This document shows positions 45,554-57,499 of a stretch of 64,000 bases of DNA, piece after piece; within the stretch, counting starts at the first letter, position 1; each line of letters begins with the position of its first letter. The position numbers and the translations under genes are program-made. Source of the stretch: Rhabditophanes sp. KR3021 (lineage: Eukaryota > Nematoda > Chromadorea > Rhabditida > Alloionematidae); contig CAUJLY010000006.1 in NCBI GenBank assembly GCA_963281155.1, forward strand, positions 11,098,001 through 11,162,000, written 5' to 3'. The notes below the pieces were generated by a model, which worked only from the letters and a program-made list of their open reading frames with translations, searched no databases and was not told the origin of the DNA.

Positions 45554-46564
45554 ATGATTGGCATAGGTAGGTGTAATTAATGGCAATAAAATTATTGAAC
45601 AATAAATTTAGGAGCACAAATATACTATACCATATTTTTGATATTTGGAATCTTTTCAGTACTATTTTATATTGTATTCTTAATTTTCATTCTAAAAATG
45701 CTAAAATCAAAAAATCCATTCTTCGCAAAAGAATTTTATGAAATAGTTATATTTGCAGGCATTATAGACATTCTTTATGTAATTGAGGAACTTTTTACAT
45801 GGATAGCTTGCCAATTGCCATGGTTTAAAAGTTTTTATCTTAACTTTTTGATTGGATCAAATGGAGCAGGAGTGTTGGCAGCATTGAGTATGTGTCAAGG
45901 CTTTTTGTCAACATTTTGTATTGCCATTATAGCTTTAAATAGGTTAACATCTGTATACTGGCCTCTTAAGTATGCTAAAATATGGCATTCACGGAACCTA
46001 TTTTTATTATTTGGATGGTCATTTATAATTGTAATGCCATTTTTTGTTTATATTTCAAGTCAACAAGCACATTATGTATACAATGCAGAAACCAATAGAA
46101 TGTTTGTGACATATGAAAAAACCAATTTCTCATTTCTTTATTGGCAATTTATTGGAATAGTTCATTTTGTAGGTATAATCTTAGTTGGGACAATGAATTT
46201 GCTGTTACTACGAAAAATAAGAAGAATAAGCAAAAGAGCAGTAAATGGTAGTTGTATTTCAAAAATGGAACTTAATTTAGTCATTTTTTCATTAGTTACC
46301 TTCATTATGTTGTTGATTTTTGTTATTGTAGATGTTTTAGCCTTGATTTTCATGTATTATCGTCAATATCTTATCATTAATATTATTTACTATCTATTAT
46401 TGCCTACAAGAATTGGATTAGGTATTTTGACACCATATGCATTAATTATAATTTCAAAAGAAATTAGAGTAAAGTTTTTTACTTTTGTTAGAATTAAGAG
46501 AAATTTTGTTGTTAATACAAGTAGTCAAGTGGCAAGAAATAAGATAAATATAGCAGTTATTTAA
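45554..46564 (+). CDS. Srv-type seven-transmembrane chemoreceptor 1
   Basis: Exon 1 is only 13 bases (45554-45566, MIGI+G), joined across a 45 bp intron to exon 2 (45612-46564), giving 321 residues. The tiny first exon is supported by the neighbouring paralogue, which has the same ATG...ATAG/GT and AG/GAGCACA junction. Seven hydrophobic segments. Family marks: MLKSKNPFF after transmembrane 1, AGIIDILYV, SMCQGFLSTF and ALNRLTSVYWPLKY after transmembrane 3, and a tail ...ARNKINIAVI shared with its partner. Forms a head-to-tail pair 138 bp from the next gene. Predicted chemosensory receptor. Confidence 0.87.
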
Positions 46565-46702
46565 TAATGGTATTATTATTTTGTCTAAATTTTTTGCTTA
46601 TAATCCAACAATTTGTATTATATTAAATATTTTTTGTACGCTGATAAAAATAAATCTTATTTTGTTTAATAACTGAAAAATTAAAATGTTCATATATATT
46701 AA

Positions 46703-47704
46703 ATGGTCGGTATAAGTATAGGTAAGTTAAATAGATTATAATCAAAATCAGCAATAAATTTAGGAGCACAGATATATTATATTGCACTTTTAATTTGTGG
46801 AATCATTTCGTTAATATTTTATTGTACATTTATAATTTTTATTCTTAAAATGTTAAAATCGAACAATCCAAACTTTTCAAAGGAATTTTATCAGATATTT
46901 GTAATTGGTGGTATTGTTGATATTTTGTATGTAGCTGGAGAATGTGTTGTTTGGATAATCGGTGAAATATCTTTATTTCAAAATTTTTATCTTAAAATAT
47001 GCGCTGAATTAAATGCAGCAAGTATATTGTCAACTTTAAGTATGTCTCAAGGATTCTTATCAGCATTTTTCGTGATTATTATATCTTTTAATCGCTTCAC
47101 ATCAGTCTATTTTCCATTTCAATATAATAATATGTGGAAGTCATGGAAGTTATCTTTATTAGTAGGATGGCCATTTGCGATTGTTATACCATTTTTTGTA
47201 TATGGTTCAAGACAGCACGTACAATTTGTATTAAACACCGAAACGAACACCTTATCTTTGACATATGAAGATGAAAATATTTCAAATTTTTTATGGCAAT
47301 GTAATGCAATTGTTCACTTTGCAGCTACAATTTTAGCCGGTACTATGAATTTTTTGTTATTAAAAAAAATAAAAAGCATTGGAAAAATTACTGCAAATGG
47401 AAATCATATTTCAAAAACAGAATTTAATTTAGCCATTTTTTCACTAGTTTCTTTTTCCATGTTGTTGATTTGTGTTTGTATAAGTATTTTAGGATATTGT
47501 CAACTATTTTTTTTGTTAAATATTTTATATTATATAGCATTACCTATAAGAGTTGGCTTGGGTGTCTTAGGTCCCTATGCACTATTCATTATTTCAAAAA
47601 AAGTCAGAAACAATTTTCTTGTTTTTATCAAAATTAGAAAAAATACTGTTATTATTACAAGCAATCAACTGGCAAAAAATAATGTAAGCATAGCAGTTAT
47701 TTAA
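46703..47704 (+). CDS. Srv-type seven-transmembrane chemoreceptor 2
   Basis: Exons 46703-46721 (19 bases) and 46764-47704 with a 42 bp intron give 319 residues. A close paralogue of the gene upstream: MLKSNNPNFSKEFYQ, GGIVDILYVAGE, SMSQGFLSAF, SFNRFTSVYFPFQY, and the tail AKNNVSIAVI. The third intracellular loop (LLLKKIKSIGKI) is lysine-rich, as in its partner. Intact; predicted chemosensory receptor. It is followed by a dead third copy. Confidence 0.88.
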
Positions 47705-47799
47705 TCATCGATGCACAACTGTATTCAGAGATGTCTAATAATTAAATTATTTTTATTACAAACTAAATCATGTACTAATAAAATATTTGTACTATAGTA

Positions 47800-48218
47800 T
47801 ATGAAAGTTCTACTATTTCATCTCTTCAATGGAAATTTGTTGGAATAGTTCATTTTGTAACTTTAATTTTTTGCCATTACAAAAAATAAAAAGTATTGGC
47901 AAGAATACAGTAAATAGAAATCAAATTTCAAAAACAGAATTTAATTTAGCCATTTTTCAGTAATTAATTTTATCATGTTGCTGATTATTATTGATGTAGA
48001 TATTTTAGCCCACATTTTTTTATTATCAAAAATATGTTTGGTTACAAAATATTTATTATGTGATATTGCCTACAAGATTTGGAATGGCAATTTTAGGACC
48101 ATATGGATTAATAATTTTAAAGGAAGTTCAAGAAAAGTTTCTTGCGTTTATTAGATTTAAGAAGAATGTTGTTATTAATAACAATTGTCAACTGGCAAAA
48201 AATAAAGTAGTGATATAA
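47800..48218 (+). pseudogene. Srv-type receptor 3, 3' remnant
   Basis: Matches the last 45 percent of the two receptors upstream: LQWKFVGIVHFV, KKIKSIGKNTVN, ISKTEFNLAIF, then, in other frames, the transmembrane 6-7 region and CQLAKNKVVI at the end. Several frame changes and a stop after FNLAIFQ. No 5' half. It shows that this cluster once had three tandem members. Confidence 0.78.
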
Positions 48219-48362
48219 AATAATTTTATCACCAACCTGACACATCGCATGATTAAAAACATTTTTTGTAAATGAATATATTTCGCAATAAACATAATTT
48301 ATTTATAAAGTTGAATATAGAATAAGTACGTATTTTAAAAGTATTATCACGAATTAAACTGC

Positions 48363-48964
48363 TCAGCAAAATCCACAAGACTAAAAAAAATATTAATTAA
48401 TACGATTTAAAACCTACCAATCTACACTCCTTCAGCATCAATGGTTGGTAGGCTAGTAAACGTTTTATTAAAGTGTTTTTAAGTTTTAAAAAATTACCTG
48501 GATCATTGCACAATTCTTTCATCCCTTCACACCCTGATATAGTATCGAAACATGTTGAAGATGATGTAGGCAAGGTATAATCAGGATAATCAGGTTCTGC
48601 TGGTAAAGTTGGGCCAGTATACATAGCATTGCACTCATTGCACGTAAATCGACATGTAGTCATTGCCACTATAGTGTTTTCACAGATGCCTGCATCCAAA
48701 CAGTTTGAACCTGTATCATAACAAGGTTCTAAAATTAAAATAATGAATGTTATTTGACTGAATTATATACTTACTTGCAGTAGTACCCGTGACATGACAA
48801 AAACCACATGTTAATCTACAATTTTCTTGAACATACGGATTTTCCATGTCTGTGTCACAATATGGAGCCCACCATATACAATCGGGTGCAAGATCTTGAC
48901 AAATTTCTCCATTAATAGAATTTGTCAAAAGGATAGTAAAAAAGACAAAAATAATGATTCTCAT
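48363..48964 (-). CDS. Secreted protein with three ShKT domains
   Basis: Four exons (48775-48964, 48498-48728, 48418-48452, 48363-48380) with introns of 46, 45 and 37 bp give 157 residues. Signal peptide of about 19 residues (MRIIIFVFFTILLTNSING), then three six-cysteine ShKT domains at about residues 22-56, 66-96 and 118-152; the second and third are joined by a linker rich in proline, tyrosine and acidic residues. The closing cysteines of the third domain (SCGFC) sit in a last exon of five codons plus stop, easily missed. ShKT domains occur as potassium-channel-blocking toxins in anemones, but in nematodes are common in secreted proteases and surface or immunomodulatory proteins; no enzyme domain is present here. 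A TATA box lies at 48998-49004. Confidence 0.87.
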
Positions 48965-49553
48965 AATTATTATGAGATATTTAGCTTACAACAGTCGTTT
49001 TATACTTTTGATAAAATCGTTATCAATCCTTTATTACAGTTTATCACTATTTTAAATGTGTTCAGGACTCCAGCAGGCTTATCTACAGATAGAAGGAGCG
49101 ACATCAAGCAACAACAAGGTAGTAACAACATAGTAGCAAGATAACATGTTTATTATGATAAATAGGTACATAGAATGACACATAAATATACATAAGACAT
49201 CTAATCTACATGTAAGGTATTCACCCTTAACAATAGGGCGAATGATAATGCACCCGATTATAATTAAATCAAAAAATAATATTATAGTAGTTAACAGTTA
49301 TTTTTATTCGTTGATGTCTATGATATAGAAAAACTTTTTATTAGGTTTACAAAATGATTATAGCATTCTATACTATAAAAGAGATGAAAAATTATGCAAT
49401 TAAAAATAATATTGTTTCGCTTAATTGTATTAAAGAATTAGAAACCTAATTTATTGCTTCTGTGCTTTTGTTGCAGTCTTAAAAAACAATTCATTGATTT
49501 TTGAAGCTCAAACGCATTTAGAATATTTTGACTTTCAATAATTCTTTTTGGTT
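48965..49553. other. Intergenic, nothing firm
   Basis: 48990-49020 is the ShKT gene promoter. 49060-49260 is less AT-rich (CAACAACAAGGTAGTAAC...) and resembles loosely 43370-43490; it may be repeat-derived. No gene. Confidence 0.4.
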
Positions 49554-50537
49554 TTATTTGACCACACACTTTTTGCTAAAATGAATGTTAGTAACAATTT
49601 TTTTTCCTTTATTTTGGAAGCATGAAAGTTTACAAATATAATATTTCCATATAAAAAATTGACCTGTAATAGAAGTATAAAATACAACGAAGACAGATAT
49701 TAACTGAGCTATAACCATTTGTAAATTAGTATGGAAATCAATGTTAGCTAAAAATGAGAATCCCAATATTGCAATAGGAACTGCAAAAAAACACACGGGA
49801 AAAATAATTTGGATTACAAGCATTATCACAGCTGTTCTATATTTTCTATAAGAAGTTTGATGTTTTGATTTTTTTAAAGCTTGCAATTCCTTTCGTATTT
49901 TCCAAAAAAAATACGTTATAAGAGAAGAAAACATCAAACCCATTGCTACAATAGCTATATTTGCAATAAGTAAAAAATAAGTATTGATATTTGAATTCAT
50001 TACAATAATTTTGGGAATCTTTTGAAGAATCAGTTTATATTGTAAATATTGCTTTAATAAATTTGTTTGGTGTTCTTCTTCACAACTAAAAAATATCATA
50101 AACAAACAAATAAGTAGGATACTTAATGCAAATGAAAACAAAAATAAACATTTGTATAAAGCATTTTCTTTTGCCAAATGTTTTTTGCTGCAAATGGATC
50201 GAAATATTGTATAATATTGAATTGTTAAACCTAAAAAATGTACATATGAGCCTATAAACATACTTGTAAAAGCTATTCTAACTCCATAATCTCCTAAATA
50301 TATTGAGTAACCTTGGATTCCAACTGCTGGCATTGGAAAGAGATAATAACCATTCATAAACAATCCGCCAGATATCGAAAGAATAATATCTCCAAATCTC
50401 CCATACATCATTGATTTTACTGAATATTTCATTTCTTCAGGAGTTTTATAAATTAACACATAAATTGACACAGCATTTATGGTGATAGAAAATATAGCAA
50501 AAGTAAAGTGCATATAATAGAGAACTTCAAAATCCAT
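49554..50537 (-). CDS. Srh/Sri-type seven-transmembrane chemoreceptor
   Basis: A single exon of 327 residues from the ATG at 50537, chosen because it aligns with the start of the paralogue at 30117 (MDFEVLYY against MDIKVFYY). YKTPEEMKYSVKSMM after transmembrane 1 is a clear Srh/Sri mark. HQTSYRKYRTAVIMLVIQIIFP before transmembrane 6 matches the paralogue. Seven hydrophobic segments and a basic C-terminal tail (NKGKKIVTNIHFSKK). No introns and no defects. Predicted chemosensory receptor. Confidence 0.86.
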   Translation of the reverse strand: MDFEVLYYMHFTFAIFSITINAVSIYVLIYKTPEEMKYSVKSMMYGRFGDIILSISGGLFMNGYYLFPMPAVGIQGYSIYLGDYGVRIAFTSMFIGSYVHFLGLTIQYYTIFRSICSKKHLAKENALYKCLFLFSFALSILLICLFMIFFSCEEEHQTNLLKQYLQYKLILQKIPKIIVMNSNINTYFLLIANIAIVAMGLMFSSLITYFFWKIRKELQALKKSKHQTSYRKYRTAVIMLVIQIIFPVCFFAVPIAILGFSFLANIDFHTNLQMVIAQLISVFVVFYTSITGQFFIWKYYICKLSCFQNKGKKIVTNIHFSKKCVVK

Positions 50538-51860
50538 ATCTGACGCTTTATACAAAATCAGCACATCAAAAATTATTTAATGAAAGTGTTGTGCATTCCT
50601 TGTAAATTATTTTTTAAGAATGTCTTATCATACGTACACAGATTATTATTCTTGAATATATGTATTCTCGGGTACAAACGAATCATTGAATCAAAAAATA
50701 TACAGACATAACAACTTTTCATTAAAATTTTGAATAGATTCATTGTTGCGAAATTGCATATAAATATTCATAATTAATGACAATATTATTTTTCTCATAA
50801 TCTCAATATTTGTATCTGTCTAAATTTGTATTTGCATAAATGATACAAAATATACATGTTAAATGAAGAATATGAATGGTAGATTCTTGTACTAATAAAT
50901 AGATATAGAATACTAATAAACACGTGTATGGGGATGTTTATTCACAATAGATTATTATCAAAGTAAAATAAAAGTGTGTGTCATATTAGAAATCTGCCTA
51001 TAAGGTATATCCTATTTTAGAGAATCTCTCTATAAGGGATAAATAAAAAATTTGGTTGGTTTTAGCGTTAAACTCCATCTTTTATTTGAGTTTTAGAGAC
51101 ATTCTATAAGAAACACTTTTTGGAATTTTTAGTGTAAATTTATCTGCCTATAAAAGACAAAATCACAATTTGCTTGTTGTCGTGGTTTTTATACACTTTG
51201 TTTCAATTTGATTTCTAAGGCTATTTTGACAAAATAAACAATAATAATGATCTTTCAGGATCATTTTTAAAAAGTAGGTAATTTTCTCCTTTATATGCAG
51301 ATTCTAAACTTCGATACGTTAAATATAAAGAATAAATATACATCGTTAAATTTAATTGACTTACCTAATAAAATGTCAAAATCCAGCTGAAGCAGCATTT
51401 CCATTTTAGGAACTAAGTATATTTATGATTGCAAATACACCCAACACCCTGGAAAACCGTTTAGTAATAGAGTATATACATCTGCTAAATATCGATCATA
51501 CTTTTGCATGCCAATAATTTGCCTTCACTAGGCAAAGTAATTCGATATGAATCGTTTTATTTACACAATGTCCATGTTATCATTTTTGGGTACAAAAGAT
51601 AGTCAATTAAAACGTCATTATAATAAATCTTATCACAAAACATGCTAATGCTTTATTGATAAACCTTGTTCTAAGTTATGATCGATTAAAATTAGATAGG
51701 ATGAATAATAATTATCTATAATTAATGAGCACGAATTCGTCCCAATAATAACATATATAGCATTCCCTAAATCTTTATTAGAAAAGGTGCAGCTGATAAC
51801 AGGATACAGCTTTCATTTTGGGTATAAAACGTCTCAAAAAGATGCGAATAATATCATATA
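50538..51860. other. Long intergenic, divergent promoters
   Basis: No gene. The right end contains the promoter of the next IgGFc-binding gene: TGATAA at 51794-51799 and TATAAAA at 51823-51829, 38 bp before its ATG. 50990-51170 has repeated words like CTGCCTATAA and CTCTATAAGGG, weak and unassigned. Confidence 0.5.
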
Positions 51861-53344
51861 ATGTTTCCAAATTTAGTCGCTTTACTTGTACTTGGATTGG
51901 TGTGCAATCTAGGAGATGCCGTTGACTCAGACGGAACTGACTTTGTATTTTCTTATGCTCAATATTCTGAGACTCCATTTGCAAAAACTGCCACTGCCTC
52001 TGTTATTGTGATTCCATCGATTAATGCACCAACTTATTGCAACTTTTCGTACCTTCAAACTACAATTTTAAAACAAACAACTCTCGTTACTGTCCCGGTT
52101 TTTGGAAAAAATAATGAGGTAAATTTAGGAGAATAAAATATAAATTAACAGTATGTATTTAGTACTCATTTAACTTTAATGATGTCGTATTAAACCCATA
52201 TTACGAGCCTTATGAAGTTATGCAAGAAATAGTTGCTGATTTTAGAATCTTTGCCAAATGTACTCAAAAAGTTAAACTAATCGGAAGGATATCTGATCCA
52301 TTAAACTCATATGGAGACTTCTTCCTTATTCCTTCCTTGACTCTTGCCGCCACCAAATACGTCCTTGCAATGCCATCTTCCTCTGCATATAGATTGGGAT
52401 CTCTTTCCTTTTTACCTGTATCCAAGGCAGGAGACATAACCATCACCGTGATGGCATATGTAGACAACAATCCATATGGACAGCTACAGACCTTCACCTA
52501 CGACACAGCTGTCGGAAAAGATCAAAGTTTTATTAGTTTTATGTTTGATGAATTCGTAAATTCCTCAGTAGTCATTACTTCCAGCACACCAATGATGATT
52601 CTCTTATCTGCACCTTCCGTAACCACAAGTCCACAACCTACTTCATATTGTGGAAAAACTTGTTTCCAAGATTACGTTGCATTCATGCCAATTGGAAGTA
52701 GCTTGAAAAAGTGTGGATCAACCACAACGCTACCCGAAGAAAGATTCATTACGCATCATTATGCATCGAGAATTTATGTTTCTCCTCCACATGTAGATGA
52801 CTCATGCAATGATAATTCTAAAATTACTGTCTATGATGATATCACCGATTTAGCTGGAAGAGCAGTTCCAGTTAGTAAGAGTGGTGCCACTGCCATTTCA
52901 TTGATCAACAAAAATCAGACTGGCTTCTTAACTTATGAAGGAGAAATGTCAACTTATAGACTTGGCTCGATCGTTCAAGGAGATGGCATGACTGCTTTTG
53001 GTCACTTTGCTAGTTATCTTCCCAGCATCCAAGAATGGATTACTGGACCAACTCAATTTTACACATTAGCTAAAGATTGTGTCCTCGAACTTTACATCAG
53101 TGCACCAGTCATTAACCTCAAATTCGTAACAATTGATGGCATTCCATTGGCAAATTTAAATCACACTGAAACATACATAGACTTGTTTGATAGGAACTTG
53201 ATGCAATATGTAATTCCAATTCAAGGTTATGGAGTACATTCACTTGCAAATGGTGCTGGCACTTCTGTTTCATTTGTTGTGTGCAAAAATGTCAATGGCA
53301 TTCACAATGCTGCAGGATATTTGACAGGTTTCAATAAATTCTAA
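51861..53344 (+). CDS. Secreted IgGFc-binding-domain protein (paralogue B)
   Basis: Two exons (51861-52118 and 52163-53344) with a 44 bp intron give 479 residues. Signal peptide (MFPNLVALLVLGLVCNLGDA), then the IgGFc_binding domain: FVFSYAQYS, DFRIFAKCTQKV, CGKTCFQDYVAFMP, MSTYRLGSIV, TAFGHFASYLPS, VCKNVNGIHNAAGYLTGFNKF. Relative to paralogue A (16833-18297) the intron falls at the same codon and exon 2 has exactly the same length, 1182 bases, though the proteins differ at many sites. Predicted secreted protein of the gut lumen or surface; function in nematodes unknown. Confidence 0.86.
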
Positions 53345-54132
53345 TTAAGTATAAATAAAGTTTTTATAAGTCGGTGTTAAAGTTATTAAGTGATTAAAGA
53401 ACAGATATAATAAGTTTTTCACATGTCTTAAGCTAAATGCGTGTTAGATAGTTTCAAGCAAGATGAAATGCCGATAAAAAGTATGCTTCCCATAGATGGC
53501 ATGCAAAAACGTTTACATACATATGCAAATTATTCCTGCGCATAAATACATCTAAACCGTATCTAAAGCAATGTCAAGAGGAAGGCAAAGTTCAAAACAC
53601 TTCGGTATAAATCGTTCGCTTCATTAATAGAAATGCAAACTGTATTAAATATTTTTACTTTAATTAAAAAGGAGTAAACTCCATAAGAGTATTGTATAGA
53701 TACTTGAGAATAGTGATAAAGATTTGTTTATTAAGTGTGTTAGTATATATACATAAATGCAATTATTGCTTTTTATAATTAATGTCTTTAAATAGCTTAC
53801 ACAACATAGGTTATTTTTGAAATCATAGTTTCTTAATATAAATTAAACTTTTTATTGTAAAGGCTATTCAAATTGTTAGTCATTCACGGAGTATATTACA
53901 CATTTAAAAGGTAGAAAACAATTTTAATCAAAGAATAGTAAATAATTTACGTTTTCCAACAACGTATTTTTATTTTTTCAATTCATGGGTTATTTTATTA
54001 CAAATTTCCTGTAGTACAAATAGACAAATAAATTATTTGAAAGAATTCCCAGCATCATTAATGCAGGGTGTGAATTTGAGGAAACGTCAATCAAATAGAT
54101 ATAATTATCCATTCGACTTAATATTACAACGC
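53345..54132. other. Intergenic, nothing recognised
   Basis: AT-rich spacer with an AATAAA signal just after the preceding gene. Nothing else. Confidence 0.5.
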
Positions 54133-54470
54133 CTAAGTTACATTATTATTTTTAAAATAAATTTCATCGCTTTCTTCTCTTGTAATTTGTGTGATTGTCC
54201 AAAGAGAAGGGATTATAATGTATAAAATGATAAAGATTGAAAATATGCATTTATCAAGAATATCATATTCATGAAATCTTTTCCGTCTAACAAAAATATT
54301 TGCCCTTCCAGAAACATCCATAACAACAGATAAGAGCATAACTACAAAGTTACAATAAAAATAGCATTAAATATGTAGTTAGAAAAGACTGATAATGCCA
54401 GGTAATTGCCGACTAAAGAAATGGACATGACGATTGTGCTTATTAAATCAAATGTAGAATTGAAAATACT
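54133..54470 (-). pseudogene. Receptor pseudogene related to the 61-62 kb gene
   Basis: The minus-strand piece MDVSGRANIFVRRKRFHEY corresponds to MDIIGRSNIMVRRTKFWNY in the intact receptor at 61247-62412, at the same position after transmembrane 3, and is followed by a transmembrane 4-like segment. Preceding codons (up to about 54470) look like transmembrane 2-3 but change frame and hit a stop. No second half found. Confidence 0.6.
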
Positions 54471-55591
54471 AAAAACAATAATGATTAATTTATAAAAAAA
54501 ACAATCCAAGTTTAGTTTATTTACAAATATTTGTTATAAATAAAATACAAAGAAGAGCAAATGTGTTTTCGAATGTCTTATAAATGTTGCCTATATTTTA
54601 ACCAAATTGCTTATTAATGGGAACTATTGCAGTAAACGCATCATAATAAATATTAAAAGTTTAATGTCTAATATATTTTCAGTAGAATTTGGGCCATTTC
54701 GACCTTTTGCAAAGTATTATTTTGTCTTAACCAAGTACAGTTTATCAATTATAAAATGTGTGCGTTAATATTTGATGATAAATTGGCAAGAACAGACATA
54801 GTTTTGATTCGTGAGCTGGATTCCCCTACTATTAATTCCAAAGTTTCGTAAACTAGTCCTAAACGCAGTTTTTAAAATGCATTACGGTATTAATTTATTG
54901 AATCACATTTTGCTGATAAATATGTAGTTCTTATATACGCAAGAATTAAAGACATGAAATTTTTAGACAATAGCCTTTCTAACATGTGCATTAAATCATC
55001 TTATTGATATAGGTCCTTGTTCTGCAGTAATTTTTACGAGGTTTATGTCAGACGTGAAATATTTAGATATTTTTTTCTCAAAATAAATTTTAAATTCTGA
55101 TGCATCTTTTCACGGATTATAAATTGTCGTGATAAAAACTACATATATGACTCTAATCAATTGCTGGTGAACTAATTTAAAATTTTATAAAATCAATTGT
55201 AAAGCTAAACATTCGCATGTTCAATTCGTTAATAATCGCAGTCGAGGAAAGTTTTGTTGGTTGATTAAATCTTTTTCTGCTTCATTAACCATATAGAACA
55301 ATCAAGTAGATTAAAAGTTACAATAATAAAACAAGCCTTTCACTATCTATTAGCATGTGAATATATGGACAATTAATGGCATTTTCACATCTCTTTTAAT
55401 AGAACTATTCCTGAAACCAACCGCCAATTCAAACTCCCCCTTCATAATACTCACACTATTATGTTGCGAATCAAGAGTTTGTTTGAGGCACATTCTATGT
55501 GATTGGTCGTTATAATTACTACTATATAAACCAAATTGAAACTCATTCATTCACCACATTTCTTGCTTAGCACGTCACATCCTTCTCAATC
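54471..55591. other. Intergenic; promoter of the coiled-coil gene at its right end
   Basis: No gene. A CCAAT-type box (ATTGG, 55502-55506) and TATATAAA (55523-55530) precede the next start by 86 and 62 bp. Confidence 0.5.
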
Positions 55592-56787
55592 ATGTCTTTT
55601 GTTCCACCTTACTACCAACAATTACAACAATCTACCTTCAGATACAACAATTTGTATACTGAAAATTACCAATTTTCTGTCCAGTTTACCGATTACATTG
55701 TAAATAATAAAAGCGTAAGTTTTTGAATCTATCAATTTTGTTAATAATGTCAATGATTTAGGTTGCCACAAAGATCGATTTGGAGCCAAATGATATCAAT
55801 GGTCTTTATTTTTCACGTTTTTTTACAAATGAACTTCTCATTGATTATCATGTTGGAAACAAAACGATCACCCAATCTCTTCCTCAAACTATTCAAACTT
55901 TGAGTGGGATACTTAGAAACATATGTGATGGCAAAACAACTCATACTCTACAAACAAAATTGTTTCCCACTTATCTTAACGTTGAATTCCAAGAATCAAT
56001 TAAATCAACATTCAATGAACATATTGTTACTCTTTTTTCTATGTCATTTCAAAAAGTAAGAGGTAATCAAAATGTGGGATTTCCAAATGTTATTCCCCAT
56101 AATGACACTCAATTCGGGCCGGGACATTCCGCAGCTGTACCTGGATTTAGTTCATCAGCAAGACCTCCTTTCGTCCCTGCTCCCCCACCATTTGTACCAA
56201 GAAATGTAGATACTCATGTAGTAAATGAATTGAATTGGTTTAAGAATAAAGTTGCTGTGTTGGAAGAAACAGTCAAAGATAAAGACAAAAAAGTCCAAGA
56301 GTATAAAAAGAAATTGTCAAACGTGACTAAAGAATGCTTGTCAAAGGATGATGAAATAGCTGAAATAATAAAGCATTTTAAAGCAGAACGAGAAATGATT
56401 AAAAACGAATTGAACGAATGTAAACAAGATTTTGCCATAGCTTGCTTAGAGAAGAAAGAATTACAACTAAAAATTGATAAATTGATAGACGAAATTTCTT
56501 ATTTTGAAGAAAAAGACAATGAAAGCAATTCTTTTATCACCTTTGAGTCTGATGATTTGAATAAATGGCATGAAATCGAAAAACCGTTTGAAAGTGAAAT
56601 GAATAAGGTGGTTGAAAACTTTGATAAAATCATTTTGAGCAATCAAAATCCTAAATCTGTTTCTAAAAAACAAATGGACTATGTAGCTGCTGATCCTCAG
56701 GCACAAATGGATATTGTGAATGATATACTCGCTCGCTTTTCCAAGGAAAATTTGAAGAATCTTAGAAGTGTCCTTAAAAAGAATTAG
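55592..56787 (+). CDS. Coiled-coil protein of unknown function
   Basis: Two exons (55592-55714 and 55762-56787) with a 47 bp intron give 382 residues. The N-terminus is rich in tyrosine and glutamine (PPYYQQLQQ). A folded-looking region to about residue 140 is followed by a proline stretch (RPPFVPAPPPFVPRN, about 175-189), then about 100 residues of lysine/glutamate-rich heptads forming a coiled coil (195-295), and a charged C-terminal part. No signal peptide or membrane segment. I recognise no family. It stands next to the pseudo-exonuclease gene, tail to tail. CCAAT and TATA boxes are well placed, so the gene is probably expressed. Confidence 0.72.
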
Positions 56788-56836
56788 GAATATCAAATTA
56801 ATGTCACAAATTCTTTATTATTAAAACATACTAAAT

Positions 56837-57304
56837 TTAGGTATGTAAATGAATATGCTCATGAAATGTACAACTATTTAAGGATCTAATGTCATTATTT
56901 CTTAAACAATTCAAAATATTCTCTTTTATATTATTTTGAATAAAAAATAAAAACAAAGGTCTTCCTAACACTATTTTGACTTTTCCATAAATTTCATCGC
57001 CTACAACATCGTCCACCTCTCCACCGTCAACAAAAACAAAGTTGATAATCGTCATTCTATTCAACACTTCATGGATTTGGTTAAATGTTTCGACGTTGAT
57101 TTTCGCTACACATAAACCCCATCTTGCTTTTAATGAAGTAATTGATGAGGACATGTGAATTTGTCTTTATCGCATCACTTTTCGTTTCAAATAGTAAATG
57201 TCCAAACCAAGCTTTAAATGTTTAGTCATATCTTTAATAAGAAATCGAGCAAATGATAACTTATTATCTTCACCACCTTGTTTTTCATTAATAACTGTAG
57301 TCAT
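56837..57304 (-). pseudogene. Hypothetical gene interrupted by one stop
   Basis: From the ATG at 57304 a frame reads MTTVINEKQGGEDNKLSF... for 45 codons to a TAA at 57167-57169. The same frame is open again straight after and continues for about 105 codons (SITSLKARWGLCVAKINVETF..., VDGGEVDDVVGDEIYG) to the stop at 56837. I could not find an intron that removes the stop and keeps the frame. It is either a pseudogene with one stop, two small genes, or the 3' part of the neighbouring gene with undetected splicing. No family recognised. Confidence 0.35.
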
Positions 57305-57499
57305 TTCAATTGATGATCCAAAAATAATATAACTTGATTTATAATTATTCGACAAGATTACAATTATATAAGTTCAAAAACAAATTTACTCAAGATACAT
57401 CAAAATTTCCTTCCAAGATTTTTACTAGATATAAACCACAAAATATAACCAAACATTTATTTAGTTTAAAAAACGATGTAAAAAGAAGTATTAAATTAA

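Noticed and set aside
56214..56796. Minus-strand frames opposite the coiled-coil gene
   Set aside because: Antisense shadows of a lysine/glutamate-rich coding exon; hydrophobic look is an artefact of the complement.
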